The position numbers and the translations under genes are program-made. The notes beneath the pieces were generated by a model, which was not told the DNA's origin, did not search any database, and saw only the letters and a list, made by a program, of their open reading frames with translations. Shown here piece after piece: positions 1 through 8,711 of a DNA stretch of 22,858 bases (position 1 is the stretch's first letter; every line of letters begins with the position of its first letter). This DNA is from JBFKUL01 sp041635755 (GTDB taxonomy: Bacteria; Pseudomonadota; Gammaproteobacteria; Burkholderiales; SG8-39), in the NCBI GenBank assembly GCA_041635755.1, contig JBFKUL010000013.1:1-22858 (forward strand), read 5' to 3'.

Positions 1-716
1 CGGCTGTAGGTATCTGAAGGAACGCCGTGAAGCCAGATCACGTAGCCTTTGCGACCCAGACGCCGGTCCCACTCGTTCGGATAGTTGATGGGGTACGCGC
101 CAGAACCGTAGAAATCCGTGAGCTTCTGGCGCGGCAGATTGGCGGTCACGTGATACACGCCGACCGGGGTCTTCTGGTCGCCCTCGCGAGTCTTTTCGAT
201 GCCGCGCTTGCCGAGCGTCACGTAGAAATCCGATGCAAGGCGCGGCCGACCCGCGTCGTTCTCGAACACGTACATGCGCGAGCGTCGCGAGTCCACGATG
301 AAGACGTGCTTCTGCTCTGCCTGCAGCTGCAGGACGAAGCGCGGCACGAGCTCGGTTCCCGGCCGCTCGCGATAAGCCTGCAGTCGCGCCAGCGCTTCGG
401 CGCGCAGATCCTCGACGCGCTCTCGCGGCACGGTCTTCGCGACGTTGCCGAACGTCTCGAGCGGCCGCCCTCGCGCGAGCAGCAGGTCGCCGCGGATCAG
501 ATGCGCGAGGCGGAAATTCGGGTGCGCCCTGAGCAGCGCTTCCACCCGCTCCAGCGCGAGATCGAGCCGGTGGGCGCCGATGGCCTCGAGGACCTGGGCC
601 AGACCACGCTCCGGCGTTGCGGTCGCAGCGCCTTCGCGTGCCGCCGCCGGCGCGAGGCACGCCACGCAAAGCGCGAGCGCGAGCAGCGGCCGTAGCACGA
701 GGCCCGCCGCGCGCAT
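1..716 (-). CDS. L,D-transpeptidase (YkuD/YafK-like), 3' end cut off by window
   Basis: A reading frame starts with ATG at 716 and is still open at the window edge, giving 238 visible residues. Residues 1-27 look like a signal peptide (a hydrophobic stretch rich in Leu, Ala and Cys, then APAAAR). Residues 35-120 are helical and charged, possibly TPR-like. From about 130 the sequence matches an L,D-transpeptidase catalytic domain: KHVFIVDSRRSRMYVFE, YVTLGKRGIEKTREGDQKTP, YPINYPNEWDR, then YVIWLHGVPSDTYS. The His in WLHG (residue 230) is the conserved histidine. The catalytic SxGC cysteine motif should follow about 10-15 residues later, outside the window. Such enzymes act in the periplasm on peptidoglycan, forming 3-3 cross-links, attaching lipoprotein or trimming stem peptides; which applies here cannot be told. 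The start shares one base with the upstream stop (TGATG), so translational coupling is likely. Confidence 0.85.
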   Translation of the reverse strand, partial: MRAAGLVLRPLLALALCVACLAPAAAREGAATATPERGLAQVLEAIGAHRLDLALERVEALLRAHPNFRLAHLIRGDLLLARGRPLETFGNVAKTVPRERVEDLRAEALARLQAYRERPGTELVPRFVLQLQAEQKHVFIVDSRRSRMYVFENDAGRPRLASDFYVTLGKRGIEKTREGDQKTPVGVYHVTANLPRQKLTDFYGSGAYPINYPNEWDRRLGRKGYVIWLHGVPSDTYS

Positions 717-1777
717 CAGTTCGACACCCTCTCCTGCCGAATGAGCCAGCGGCCGTCGGCCTTGACCATCTCCAGCGTCTTGTTGCTCGACCCGTTGAAC
801 CGGTCGGACTCGTAGTCCTGATGGAACGTGACCGTCGCCCGGGTCGCGCTCTCGATCTTGACCTTCGGGTTGCTGATTGACACCGAGATCGTCTTGGGTC
901 CCGTCACGCGCTCGCGACGCACTTTCTCCCATGCTGCGCGCGCTTCGCCTCCGGGCGTCCTGAAATCCCTCGCATAGTGGGATAGATAGGCGTTCGCGTC
1001 ACGGCTCGACCAGTCTTTGGCCCAGGCGTCCACCGCGGCCAACACTTCGCTCGCAGGGGATGGGGCGGGTGCCGCGGCGGGCTTGAGTGCCGCGACCGGC
1101 GTGGCCGCGGGCTTGGGCTCGGGCTTGGTTTCGACGACGGGCTTTGGCGCGGCGGGCTTGGCCTCGGCCGGGGCCTCCACGACGGGTTTCGACGCAACGC
1201 TCGCGGACTGAGCCGCCGACGCCGTGACGACCGGTGCGTTCGCGCGCGGCGCGCTGCCGACGAGATCGCGCACCAACGCGAGCTTGTTCTGCGCTCCGGC
1301 GTTGGAGGAGTCCAGCTGCAGTGCCTTGTCGTAAGCCTGGCTCGCAAGCTTCGCGTAGACATCGCCCAGATTCTCGTACGCCGTGGCGTAACTCGGATGC
1401 GTGCGAATCGATTGTTCGAGCGAGCCGCGCGCCTTGTCGTACTGGCCTTGCGAGGCGTAGATCACCGCGAGATTGTTGTAGGGCTCGGGCAGCTCGGGAT
1501 AATCCTGCGTCAGTTTCTGGAAGATCTCGAGCGCTTCGCGCGTATTGCCCTGCTCGGTGAGAATCAGGCCTTTGAGGAAGCGCGCCTGCGGATCGCGCGG
1601 TTTGGCTGCAAGCACTTTGTTGACGCGCTCGAGCGCCTGTTGATGCTGACCGGACTTGAGCAGACGGCTCGCATCCTGAAGGTCATCCGCGCGCGCGACG
1701 CTCGTCACCAGAAGGCCGAACAGGAGCGCGCATGCAAGCTTCAAGGACGCAGGGAGGACCGAGTTCGCAGCGAGCAT
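716..1777 (-). CDS. Secreted TPR protein with C-terminal NTF2-like (Csd6/Cds6-type) domain
   Basis: The protein has 353 residues. Residues 1-30 form a signal peptide with probable cleavage after SVARA. Residues 31-170 hold about four TPR-like helical hairpins (for example ALERVNKVLAAKPRDPQARF and PEPYNNLAVIYASQGQYDKA). Residues 171-242 are a low-complexity Ala/Pro/Lys/Glu linker, typical of a flexible periplasmic tether. Residues 243-353 resemble an NTF2/SnoaL-like fold: VDAWAKDWSSRDANAYLSHYARDF, then beta strands ending GRWLIRQERVSN. The same type of C-terminal domain is found attached to L,D-transpeptidase-fold proteins such as Helicobacter Csd6. The next gene, overlapping by one base, is an L,D-transpeptidase, so this may be its partner or scaffold; that is inference. 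No strong Shine-Dalgarno lies before the ATG, and no other start is clearly better. Confidence 0.8.
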   Translation of the reverse strand: MLAANSVLPASLKLACALLFGLLVTSVARADDLQDASRLLKSGQHQQALERVNKVLAAKPRDPQARFLKGLILTEQGNTREALEIFQKLTQDYPELPEPYNNLAVIYASQGQYDKARGSLEQSIRTHPSYATAYENLGDVYAKLASQAYDKALQLDSSNAGAQNKLALVRDLVGSAPRANAPVVTASAAQSASVASKPVVEAPAEAKPAAPKPVVETKPEPKPAATPVAALKPAAAPAPSPASEVLAAVDAWAKDWSSRDANAYLSHYARDFRTPGGEARAAWEKVRRERVTGPKTISVSISNPKVKIESATRATVTFHQDYESDRFNGSSNKTLEMVKADGRWLIRQERVSN

Positions 1778-1813
1778 TGTGTTATACTTTTCAAGGCTCT
1801 ACGAAAAGAACTT

Positions 1814-1842
1814 ATTCTAGACTAAGCACCGCCTGACCACAA
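1814..1842 (-). promoter_or_regulatory. Candidate sigma-70 promoter for the TPR/L,D-transpeptidase operon
   Basis: On the minus strand TTGTGG (1842-1837) and TAGAAT (1819-1814) are separated by exactly 17 bp. The -10 box matches five of six consensus bases; the -35 box matches only TTG. The predicted start near 1807 leaves a leader of about 30 nt before the ATG at 1777. A second -10-like TATAAC lies only 3 nt before the ATG and is too close to serve it. The rest of the 176-bp divergent gap to cysS shows no obvious promoter for cysS. Confidence 0.4.
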
Positions 1843-1953
1843 CTTCGGTGCGCATTGTTGCGCCGCAGGGCGGATGACCTGAGCCTTGGAAGCCCAACCG
1901 ACCAGTGAGTTCCGCGGCCCCGCCCCGGACCGTCGCGACCGCACAATCCCCAG

Positions 1954-3318
1954 ATGCTGACGATCTACAACACGCTGGCGAGGTCAAAGCAGCCGTTTGT
2001 GCCGATTCGCCCGGGAAAGGTGCGCATGTACGTCTGCGGTATGACCGTGTACGACTATTGCCACCTGGGCCACGCGCGGGTCATGGTGGTGTTCGACGTC
2101 GTGCGACGCTGGCTGCGGGCGCGCGGGTATGCCGTGACCTATGTGCGAAATATCACGGATATCGACGACAAGATCATCCGTCGTGCGCTAGAGAACCGCG
2201 AGACGATTGGCGAGCTCGCCGCGCGGTTCATCCGTTTCATGGATGAGGATGCTGCGGCACTGGGTATCGAGAAACCGGATCACGAGCCGCGTGCGACGCA
2301 ATTCGTGCCGCAGATGCTCGCTCTGATCGAGCGCCTCGAGGCGAAAGGGCTCGCTTATCGGGCAACCGATGGCGACGTGAACTTTGCGGTGCGCAAGTTT
2401 CCGGGATATGGACGCCTGTCCGGCAAGTCGCTCGACGAATTGCGCGCGGGGGAACGCGTGGAGGTCGGCGGCGCGAAGGACGATCCGCTGGATTTCGTGC
2501 TATGGAAACGGGCCAAACCCGGCGAGCCCAGCTGGACATCGCCCTGGGGCGCCGGTCGCCCGGGATGGCACATCGAGTGCTCCGCGATGAGCTGCGCCGT
2601 GCTGGGCGAGCATTTCGATATTCACGGCGGCGGGCAGGATCTGCAGTTCCCGCATCACGAGAACGAGCTGGCGCAATCGGAAGGCGCGAGCGGCGGGCGC
2701 TTCGTCAACGTCTGGATGCACAACGGTTTCGTGCGCGTCGACGAAGAGAAGATGTCGAAGTCCCTGGGCAACTTCTTCACCATTCGCGAAATCCTGGCGC
2801 TGTTCGACCCCGAGGTGGTGCGATTCTTCATCGTGCGCGCGCATTACCGCAGCCCGCTCAACTACTCGGACGTGCACATGCACGACGCGAGGGGCGCGCT
2901 GACGCGGCTCTACACCGCCCTGAAAGGCGCCGACGTTGACGAGGCGGAGGTCGACTGGAAGGAACCTCACGCGCAACGCTTCGAGCAGGCGATGGACGAC
3001 GACTTCGGCACGCCGGAAGCGGTTGCGGTGCTGTTTGAGCTCGCCAACGAGATCAACCGTGGCCGCAGCGAGCTTGCGCCGCAGTTGCGTGCGCTGGGAA
3101 AGATCCTCGGCGTCCTGCAGCGCGATCCAAAGGAATTTCTGCAGGGCAGGCTCGCGGGCCGCCTGGATGAGGCCGAAATTGAACGCCGCATCGCAGAGCG
3201 CGCGGCGCTCAAGCGTGCGAAGGATTATGGGGGCGCCGACCGCGTCCGCGCGGCGCTCCTTGAGGCCGGTGTAATCCTGGAGGACAGCGCGGCGGGCACC
3301 TCCTGGCGCCGCAAGTAG
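1954..3318 (+). CDS. cysS: Cysteinyl-tRNA synthetase
   Basis: A class I aminoacyl-tRNA synthetase of 454 residues that charges tRNA-Cys with cysteine in the cytoplasm. The HIGH motif is HLGH at residues 37-40 and the KMSKS motif is at 266-270. The zinc ligands that select cysteine are visible at the same positions as in the E. coli enzyme: C28 (in YVCGMTVYD), C209 (in WHIECSAMS), H234 and E238 (in QFPHHENE). The length is normal. The start MLTIYNTLARSK aligns with the usual family N-terminus (MLKIFNTL in E. coli). No Shine-Dalgarno is evident in the bases before this ATG. It converges with the binding-protein gene, with only 7 nt between the stops. No anomaly is seen. Confidence 0.97.
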   Translation: MLTIYNTLARSKQPFVPIRPGKVRMYVCGMTVYDYCHLGHARVMVVFDVVRRWLRARGYAVTYVRNITDIDDKIIRRALENRETIGELAARFIRFMDEDAAALGIEKPDHEPRATQFVPQMLALIERLEAKGLAYRATDGDVNFAVRKFPGYGRLSGKSLDELRAGERVEVGGAKDDPLDFVLWKRAKPGEPSWTSPWGAGRPGWHIECSAMSCAVLGEHFDIHGGGQDLQFPHHENELAQSEGASGGRFVNVWMHNGFVRVDEEKMSKSLGNFFTIREILALFDPEVVRFFIVRAHYRSPLNYSDVHMHDARGALTRLYTALKGADVDEAEVDWKEPHAQRFEQAMDDDFGTPEAVAVLFELANEINRGRSELAPQLRALGKILGVLQRDPKEFLQGRLAGRLDEAEIERRIAERAALKRAKDYGGADRVRAALLEAGVILEDSAAGTSWRRK

Positions 3319-3325
3319 GCGCCAC

Positions 3326-4456
3326 TCAGTGCTTGAACTGCCCGTCCTTGCCGATGATGGTCAGCTCGACGAACGCGCTGCCATTGTGGTTGGTCGGCGA
3401 AAAGCCGATGACGTAGCCGCCGGCGTCGTAGTTCGACATGTTGTCGAGCGCCTGCATGAACGCTTCGCGCGTCAGTTTCGGTCCGGCGCGGCGGATCGCC
3501 TCGGCCGTGACCTTGGCGGCGATGAACGCCTCGAGCGAGGTGAACGAATAAACCTTCTTGCCTAGCAGGCTTTCGATCGCGGCGCGGTACTCTGCAACCA
3601 CCGGTACCGACAGGCGCGAGAACGGCGGCACGACTTGTGCAATGGCGACACCGAAGCCATCCTTGCCGAGCTCCTCGGCGAGCGGCGTGGAGCCGGGAAA
3701 GGAGTTGCTGACCATCTGCGCGGTGGAGCCGGTCTTCTTGGCGCCGCGAATGAAATCTGCGCTGGCCTTGTACAGGGTTGTAAGGATTACCACCTCCGGG
3801 TTGCCCTCGAGCACCGCTTTGACACCCCCGGCAATGTCGGGATTGCGCCGGTCCTTGAACGCGGCCACAGAGACCGGTGTCAGATTGCGTTTCTTGAGCG
3901 CGCGCTCGACCGCGGCGTAGTTCTCCTTGCCGACGACGTCGTCGTAGTGGACGATCGAGAAGCGCGAAATGCCGAACAACGAGTAGTGATCGACGATCTT
4001 CTCGAGCTCGTCGGCGTAGCTCGCGCGCATGTTGTAGACGTACTTATGGAACACGCGCATCGGGTCCGCGCCGGTGAAGGGCGACAGGAACGGCACCTTG
4101 TGCTTTTCGACCAGCGGCAGCGCGGGTCGCGACAGCGTTGCGCTGGCATAGCCGAAAAGCGCGAACACTCCGATGTCCTCGATCAGTTTTTGCGTGTTTT
4201 CGGCCGAGCGCTTGGTGTCGTTCGCGTCATCCAGCGTCGCCAGCTCGATTTTGCGTCCATTGATGCCGCCGCCGTCGTTCACTTTCTTGAAATAGGCGAG
4301 CGCGCCGTCGCGGATATCCTCGCCGAGCGCCTTGTTGGCCCCGGAAAGCGGCGTCGACTGTCCGATGAGGATGCGGTTCGAGGTGACGCCCTGCGCATGC
4401 GCGCCGGCCGTTGCCAGCGCGATGATGAGTGCCCCGACGCCCCCGCGCAGCCACAT
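3326..4456 (-). CDS. ABC transporter periplasmic substrate-binding protein (LivK-like, Peripla_BP_6 type)
   Basis: The protein has 376 residues from the ATG at 4456. A GTG at 4465 would add three, but GGTGA sits 5 nt before the ATG and supports the shorter form. The N-terminus is a signal peptide (WLRGGVGALIIALATAGAHA, cleavage before QGV). The mature part has the branched-chain amino acid-binding type I fold: ILIGQSTPLSG, a KKVNDGGGINGRKIEL motif, DDANDTKRSAENTQKLIE, and FALFGYASATLSRPALPLVEKHKVPFLSPF. The ligand cannot be deduced; relatives bind branched-chain amino acids, amides, aromatic acids or urea. No permease or ATPase gene is nearby, so it is an orphan that must share a transporter or act as a sensor. 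The stop converges with cysS. Confidence 0.88.
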   Translation of the reverse strand: MWLRGGVGALIIALATAGAHAQGVTSNRILIGQSTPLSGANKALGEDIRDGALAYFKKVNDGGGINGRKIELATLDDANDTKRSAENTQKLIEDIGVFALFGYASATLSRPALPLVEKHKVPFLSPFTGADPMRVFHKYVYNMRASYADELEKIVDHYSLFGISRFSIVHYDDVVGKENYAAVERALKKRNLTPVSVAAFKDRRNPDIAGGVKAVLEGNPEVVILTTLYKASADFIRGAKKTGSTAQMVSNSFPGSTPLAEELGKDGFGVAIAQVVPPFSRLSVPVVAEYRAAIESLLGKKVYSFTSLEAFIAAKVTAEAIRRAGPKLTREAFMQALDNMSNYDAGGYVIGFSPTNHNGSAFVELTIIGKDGQFKH

Positions 4457-4485
4457 CCTCGTCACCCGCTATGTCGTTGTAGGTA

Positions 4486-4522
4486 TGACGCGATTCTGTG
4501 ACGCGGTTCAGAAGCGCGTCAA
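4486..4522 (-). promoter_or_regulatory. Candidate promoter with overlapping repressor operator for the substrate-binding protein
   Basis: On the minus strand TTGACG (4522-4517) and CAGAAT (4498-4493) form a -35/-10 pair with an 18-bp spacer. A perfect inverted repeat, TGACGCG (4499-4505 on plus) and CGCGTCA (4515-4521) with a 9-bp spacer, covers the -35 box and spacer and ends directly at the -10. A third exact copy of TGACGCG (4486-4492) abuts the other side of the -10. The predicted start near 4486 leaves about 30 nt to the ATG. This is the layout of a repressor-controlled promoter. The regulator is not identifiable here. Confidence 0.5.
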
Positions 4523-4777
4523 GCTGCATCGCAGGACGGGGTGATATGTTTCACGGTCCGGTGCAACTTGGCGCGCGGCAGCAATCGCCGCGGAGCCTTT
4601 CCATGCGGACGCTCCGGCTGCGGGGCGCGTAGCGTACTGCGCGACGATGGTCGTACCCGCGCCCCGGAAGGCAGCGCTCGCATCCGCGCCAAGGCCTCGC
4701 GGTGCGCCGGGAGCAAAGTGCATTTCGATGGGGTTACAGCCGCCGCGCGCAAGTCATTCACGCGGCGGCCGCGTGCG
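4523..4777. other. Gene-free stretch between the binding-protein promoter and dnaJ
   Basis: With the promoter region this makes the only gap of more than 300 bases. Short open frames on both strands have no recognisable family and no plausible start signal, so I call no gene. Near dnaJ there are two competing inverted repeats (4739-4775). A weaker one, CGCGGC/GCCGCG (4574-4579 and 4587-4592), lies further on. Nothing else is supported. Confidence 0.5.
4739..4775 (-). terminator. Two mutually exclusive hairpins just after the dnaJ stop
   Basis: Immediately after the dnaJ stop the transcript can form CACGCGG/CCGCGTG (7 bp, 3-nt loop; 4759-4765 with 4769-4775) or GCCGCCGCG/CGCGGCGGC (9 bp, 13-nt loop; 4739-4747 with 4761-4769). 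They share bases and cannot coexist. No U-tract follows either, so this is at best a weak or Rho-assisted terminator, or a 3'-end stabiliser. Confidence 0.3.
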
Positions 4778-5896
4778 CTAGCCCTCGAAGAACTCCTTGA
4801 CCTTGTCGAGCCAGCTCCTGCTGCGCGGATTGTGCCGCGCAGCGTCCTGGTCGCTGATGGTCTCGAACTCGCGCAGCAGCTCCCGCTGCCGCTCGGTGAG
4901 ATTGACCGGCGTCTCGACCACCACATGGCAATACAGATCGCCTTTCGCCTGGCTGCGCACGCCCTTGATGCCCTTGCCGCGCAGGCGAAACACCTTGCCG
5001 CTCTGCGTCTCCGCGGGCACCTTGATGCGCGCGGAGCCATCGAGGGTAGGGATCTCGATGTCGCCGCCGAGCGCCGCAGTCGCAATCGACACCGGCATCT
5101 CGCAGTGCAAGTCGTCGTGGTCACGCTGGAACACGGCATGCTTCTTGATGTGCGTCTGCACATAAAGATCGCCCGGCGGGCCGCCGTTCACGCCGGGCTC
5201 GCCTTCGCCCGAGAGGCGCACGCGGTCGCCTTCATCGACACCGGCGGGGATGCGTACCGAGAGCGTTTTTTGCTGCTTGACGCGGCCCGTTCCGTTGCAC
5301 GTGGGGCAGGGGTTCGGAATAACCTTGCCGCCGCCGTGGCAGCGCGGACAGGTCTGAGCGATCGAAAAGGGGCCCTGTGAGATGCGTACTTGGCCCGCGC
5401 CGTGGCAGGTGGGACAAGTCTGAGCGTGGCTGCCCTTGCGCGCGCCGCTGCCGCCGCACACCTCGCACGAGGCCATGCTCGGAATGCGGATCTTGGTCTC
5501 GAAGCCGTGCGCCGCCTGCTCGAGCGTGATCTCGAGGTTGTAGCGCAGGTCGGCGCCGCGGAATACGTTCGAGCGTCCCGCGCGGCCGCCGCCGAAGATC
5601 TCGCCGAAGATGTCGCCGAAGATGTCGCCGAAGCCGCCACTGAAGCCCCCGGCGCCACTGCCGCTGTGGGGGTCGATGCCGGCGTGGCCGAACTGGTCGT
5701 AGGCGGCGCGCTTCTGCGGCTCGCCGAGCACTTCATAGGCTTCCTTTGCCTCCTTGAAGTGCCCCTCAGCGGCGGGATTGTCCGGATTGCGGTCCGGATG
5801 CCACTTCATGGCGAGCTTGCGAAACGCCTTCTTGATGTCATCGTCGCTCGCGTCGCGATTGACGCCGAGAATCTCGTAGTAGTCGCGTTTCGCCAT
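4778..5896 (-). CDS. dnaJ: Co-chaperone DnaJ (Hsp40)
   Basis: A type I J-domain protein of 372 residues that delivers unfolded clients to DnaK and stimulates its ATPase. The J domain covers residues 1-70 with HPD at 33-35. A Gly/Phe-rich segment follows (SGSGAGGFSGGFGDIFGDIF). Four zinc-finger repeats then appear: CEVCGGSG, CPTCHGAG, CPRCHGGG and CPTCNGTG. The C-terminal substrate-binding domains follow, including GDLYVQTHIKKH. The start MAKRDYYEILGV is the family N-terminus; an in-frame ATG 48 nt upstream is not favoured. GGAGGT (5914-5909) lies 12 nt before the ATG, a rather long spacing. It is last in grpE-dnaK-dnaJ, 123 nt after dnaK, with no sigma-32 promoter of its own that I can see. 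Confidence 0.97.
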   Translation of the reverse strand: MAKRDYYEILGVNRDASDDDIKKAFRKLAMKWHPDRNPDNPAAEGHFKEAKEAYEVLGEPQKRAAYDQFGHAGIDPHSGSGAGGFSGGFGDIFGDIFGEIFGGGRAGRSNVFRGADLRYNLEITLEQAAHGFETKIRIPSMASCEVCGGSGARKGSHAQTCPTCHGAGQVRISQGPFSIAQTCPRCHGGGKVIPNPCPTCNGTGRVKQQKTLSVRIPAGVDEGDRVRLSGEGEPGVNGGPPGDLYVQTHIKKHAVFQRDHDDLHCEMPVSIATAALGGDIEIPTLDGSARIKVPAETQSGKVFRLRGKGIKGVRSQAKGDLYCHVVVETPVNLTERQRELLREFETISDQDAARHNPRSRSWLDKVKEFFEG

Positions 5897-5926
5897 ATTC
5901 CCGCCGCTACCTCCGTGGACGACAAA

Positions 5927-5980
5927 CGGCCGGGCCGGCAACACGCGCTCGGCATCGAGCGGCGCGCCACGACCCGGCCG
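5927..5980 (-). other. Potential RNA structure between dnaK and dnaJ
   Basis: An 8-bp inverted repeat CGGCCGGG/CCCGGCCG (5927-5934 with 5973-5980) encloses a smaller hairpin CGCTC/GAGCG (5946-5950 with 5957-5961, 6-nt loop). It occupies the intercistronic RNA between dnaK and dnaJ. No U-tract follows. Such a structure could tune the ratio of DnaJ to DnaK through processing, partial termination or translation; this is inference from position. Confidence 0.35.
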
Positions 5981-6019
5981 GTCAGGGCATGCCGCCCAAG
6001 CGGCGCGCCCGACCGTGCG

Positions 6020-7972
<1,953 letters not shown>

Positions 7973-8023
7973 GTTCGTTCCCCGTGTTGGGTGTCCTCGT
8001 ACGGATGCTCAAATCAATGTTGT

Positions 8024-8051
8024 ATATGGGGTTTCGGGCGCGGCTTTCAAG
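8024..8051 (-). promoter_or_regulatory. Sigma-32 heat-shock promoter for dnaK
   Basis: On the minus strand CTTGAA (8051-8046) is followed after exactly 14 bp by CCCCATAT (8031-8024), a near-perfect match to the sigma-32 consensus (CTTGAA, 13-15 bp, CCCCATnT). The -35 box contains the TGA stop of grpE (8049-8047). The predicted start near 8017 gives a leader of about 45 nt. dnaK can therefore be transcribed apart from grpE. Confidence 0.8.
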
Positions 8052-8619
8052 CGTCGTTGGCAGGCCGGGGCTTCGCGACGGTCACCAGTGCGGGACGCAC
8101 GACCCGCTCGTTCAGCGTGTAGCCCTTCTGCATTACTTCCACGACGGTGTTCGGTTCCGCGTCGGACTCGACCACGGCCATCGCCTGGTGGCGGTTCGGA
8201 TCGAAACGCTCGCCTGCGGCGGGCGCGATCTCAGCCACGTTTGATTTGTCGAACGCGGTACGCAGCTGCTTGAGCGTCAGTTCCACGCCGCCGCGAAGCG
8301 TTTTCGGATCGACGACCTCTGCGCCAAGCGCCGCCTCGAGGCTATCGATCACGGGCAGCAATTCCTGGACGAAGCTTTCCACCGCGAATTTCTGCACCGT
8401 CGCCATGTCCGCCGCGGCGCGCTTTCGCGCATTGTCTGCATCCGCTACGGCGCGCAGCCAAGCATCGCGTTGTTGCTCGAGCTTGGCCTGCGCCTCGGCG
8501 AGCCGGGTTTCCAGGTTTGGTTCTTCAACGGTTTCGCCCGCGGGCTGCGTATTCGGATCGTTCCGGGTATCTTGCTGCGCGTCGTCAGGGGGTTCGGGTC
8601 TTTGGCTGGGGTCGGACAT
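8047..8619 (-). CDS. grpE: Nucleotide exchange factor GrpE
   Basis: A protein of 190 residues that releases ADP from DnaK. Residues 1-35 are a disordered polar N-terminus (MSDPSQRPEPPDDAQQ). A long helix follows (LAEAQAKLEQQRDAWLRAVADADNARKRA), then the beta domain with GERFDPNRHQAM and VVEVMQKGYTLNERVVRPALV, which is diagnostic. I chose the ATG at 8619. An in-frame upstream start would lie beyond the sigma-32 promoter and so outside its transcript. No good Shine-Dalgarno precedes 8619. AAGGAG (8650-8645) is about 25 nt upstream and coincides with the predicted transcription start, so it probably does not act as a ribosome site for this ATG. It is the first gene of the heat-shock cluster. Confidence 0.95.
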   Translation of the reverse strand: MSDPSQRPEPPDDAQQDTRNDPNTQPAGETVEEPNLETRLAEAQAKLEQQRDAWLRAVADADNARKRAAADMATVQKFAVESFVQELLPVIDSLEAALGAEVVDPKTLRGGVELTLKQLRTAFDKSNVAEIAPAAGERFDPNRHQAMAVVESDAEPNTVVEVMQKGYTLNERVVRPALVTVAKPRPANDA

Positions 8620-8651
8620 GGCTAATGCGTGAATCGCCTGCAATCTCCTTG

Positions 8652-8679
8652 ATATGGGGATGGTCTTGGGCGCTTCAAG
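8652..8679 (-). promoter_or_regulatory. Sigma-32 heat-shock promoter for grpE
   Basis: On the minus strand CTTGAA (8679-8674) and CCCCATAT (8659-8652) are separated by 14 bp, the same boxes and spacing as before dnaK. The predicted start near 8645 leaves a leader of only about 25 nt. The promoter lies in the 92-bp gap shared with the divergent hemerythrin gene. Confidence 0.8.
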
Positions 8680-8711
8680 GGCTTTGTGTCGAGTCATGAC
8701 AGAATGGCGGA

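Noticed and set aside
27..695. A 222-codon open frame on the plus strand at the left edge
   Set aside because: It is antisense to the L,D-transpeptidase, whose translation shows a signal peptide and family motifs.
4508..4723. A 71-codon open frame in the gap upstream of the binding protein
   Set aside because: Overlaps the promoter/operator region, shows no family resemblance and no convincing ribosome site.
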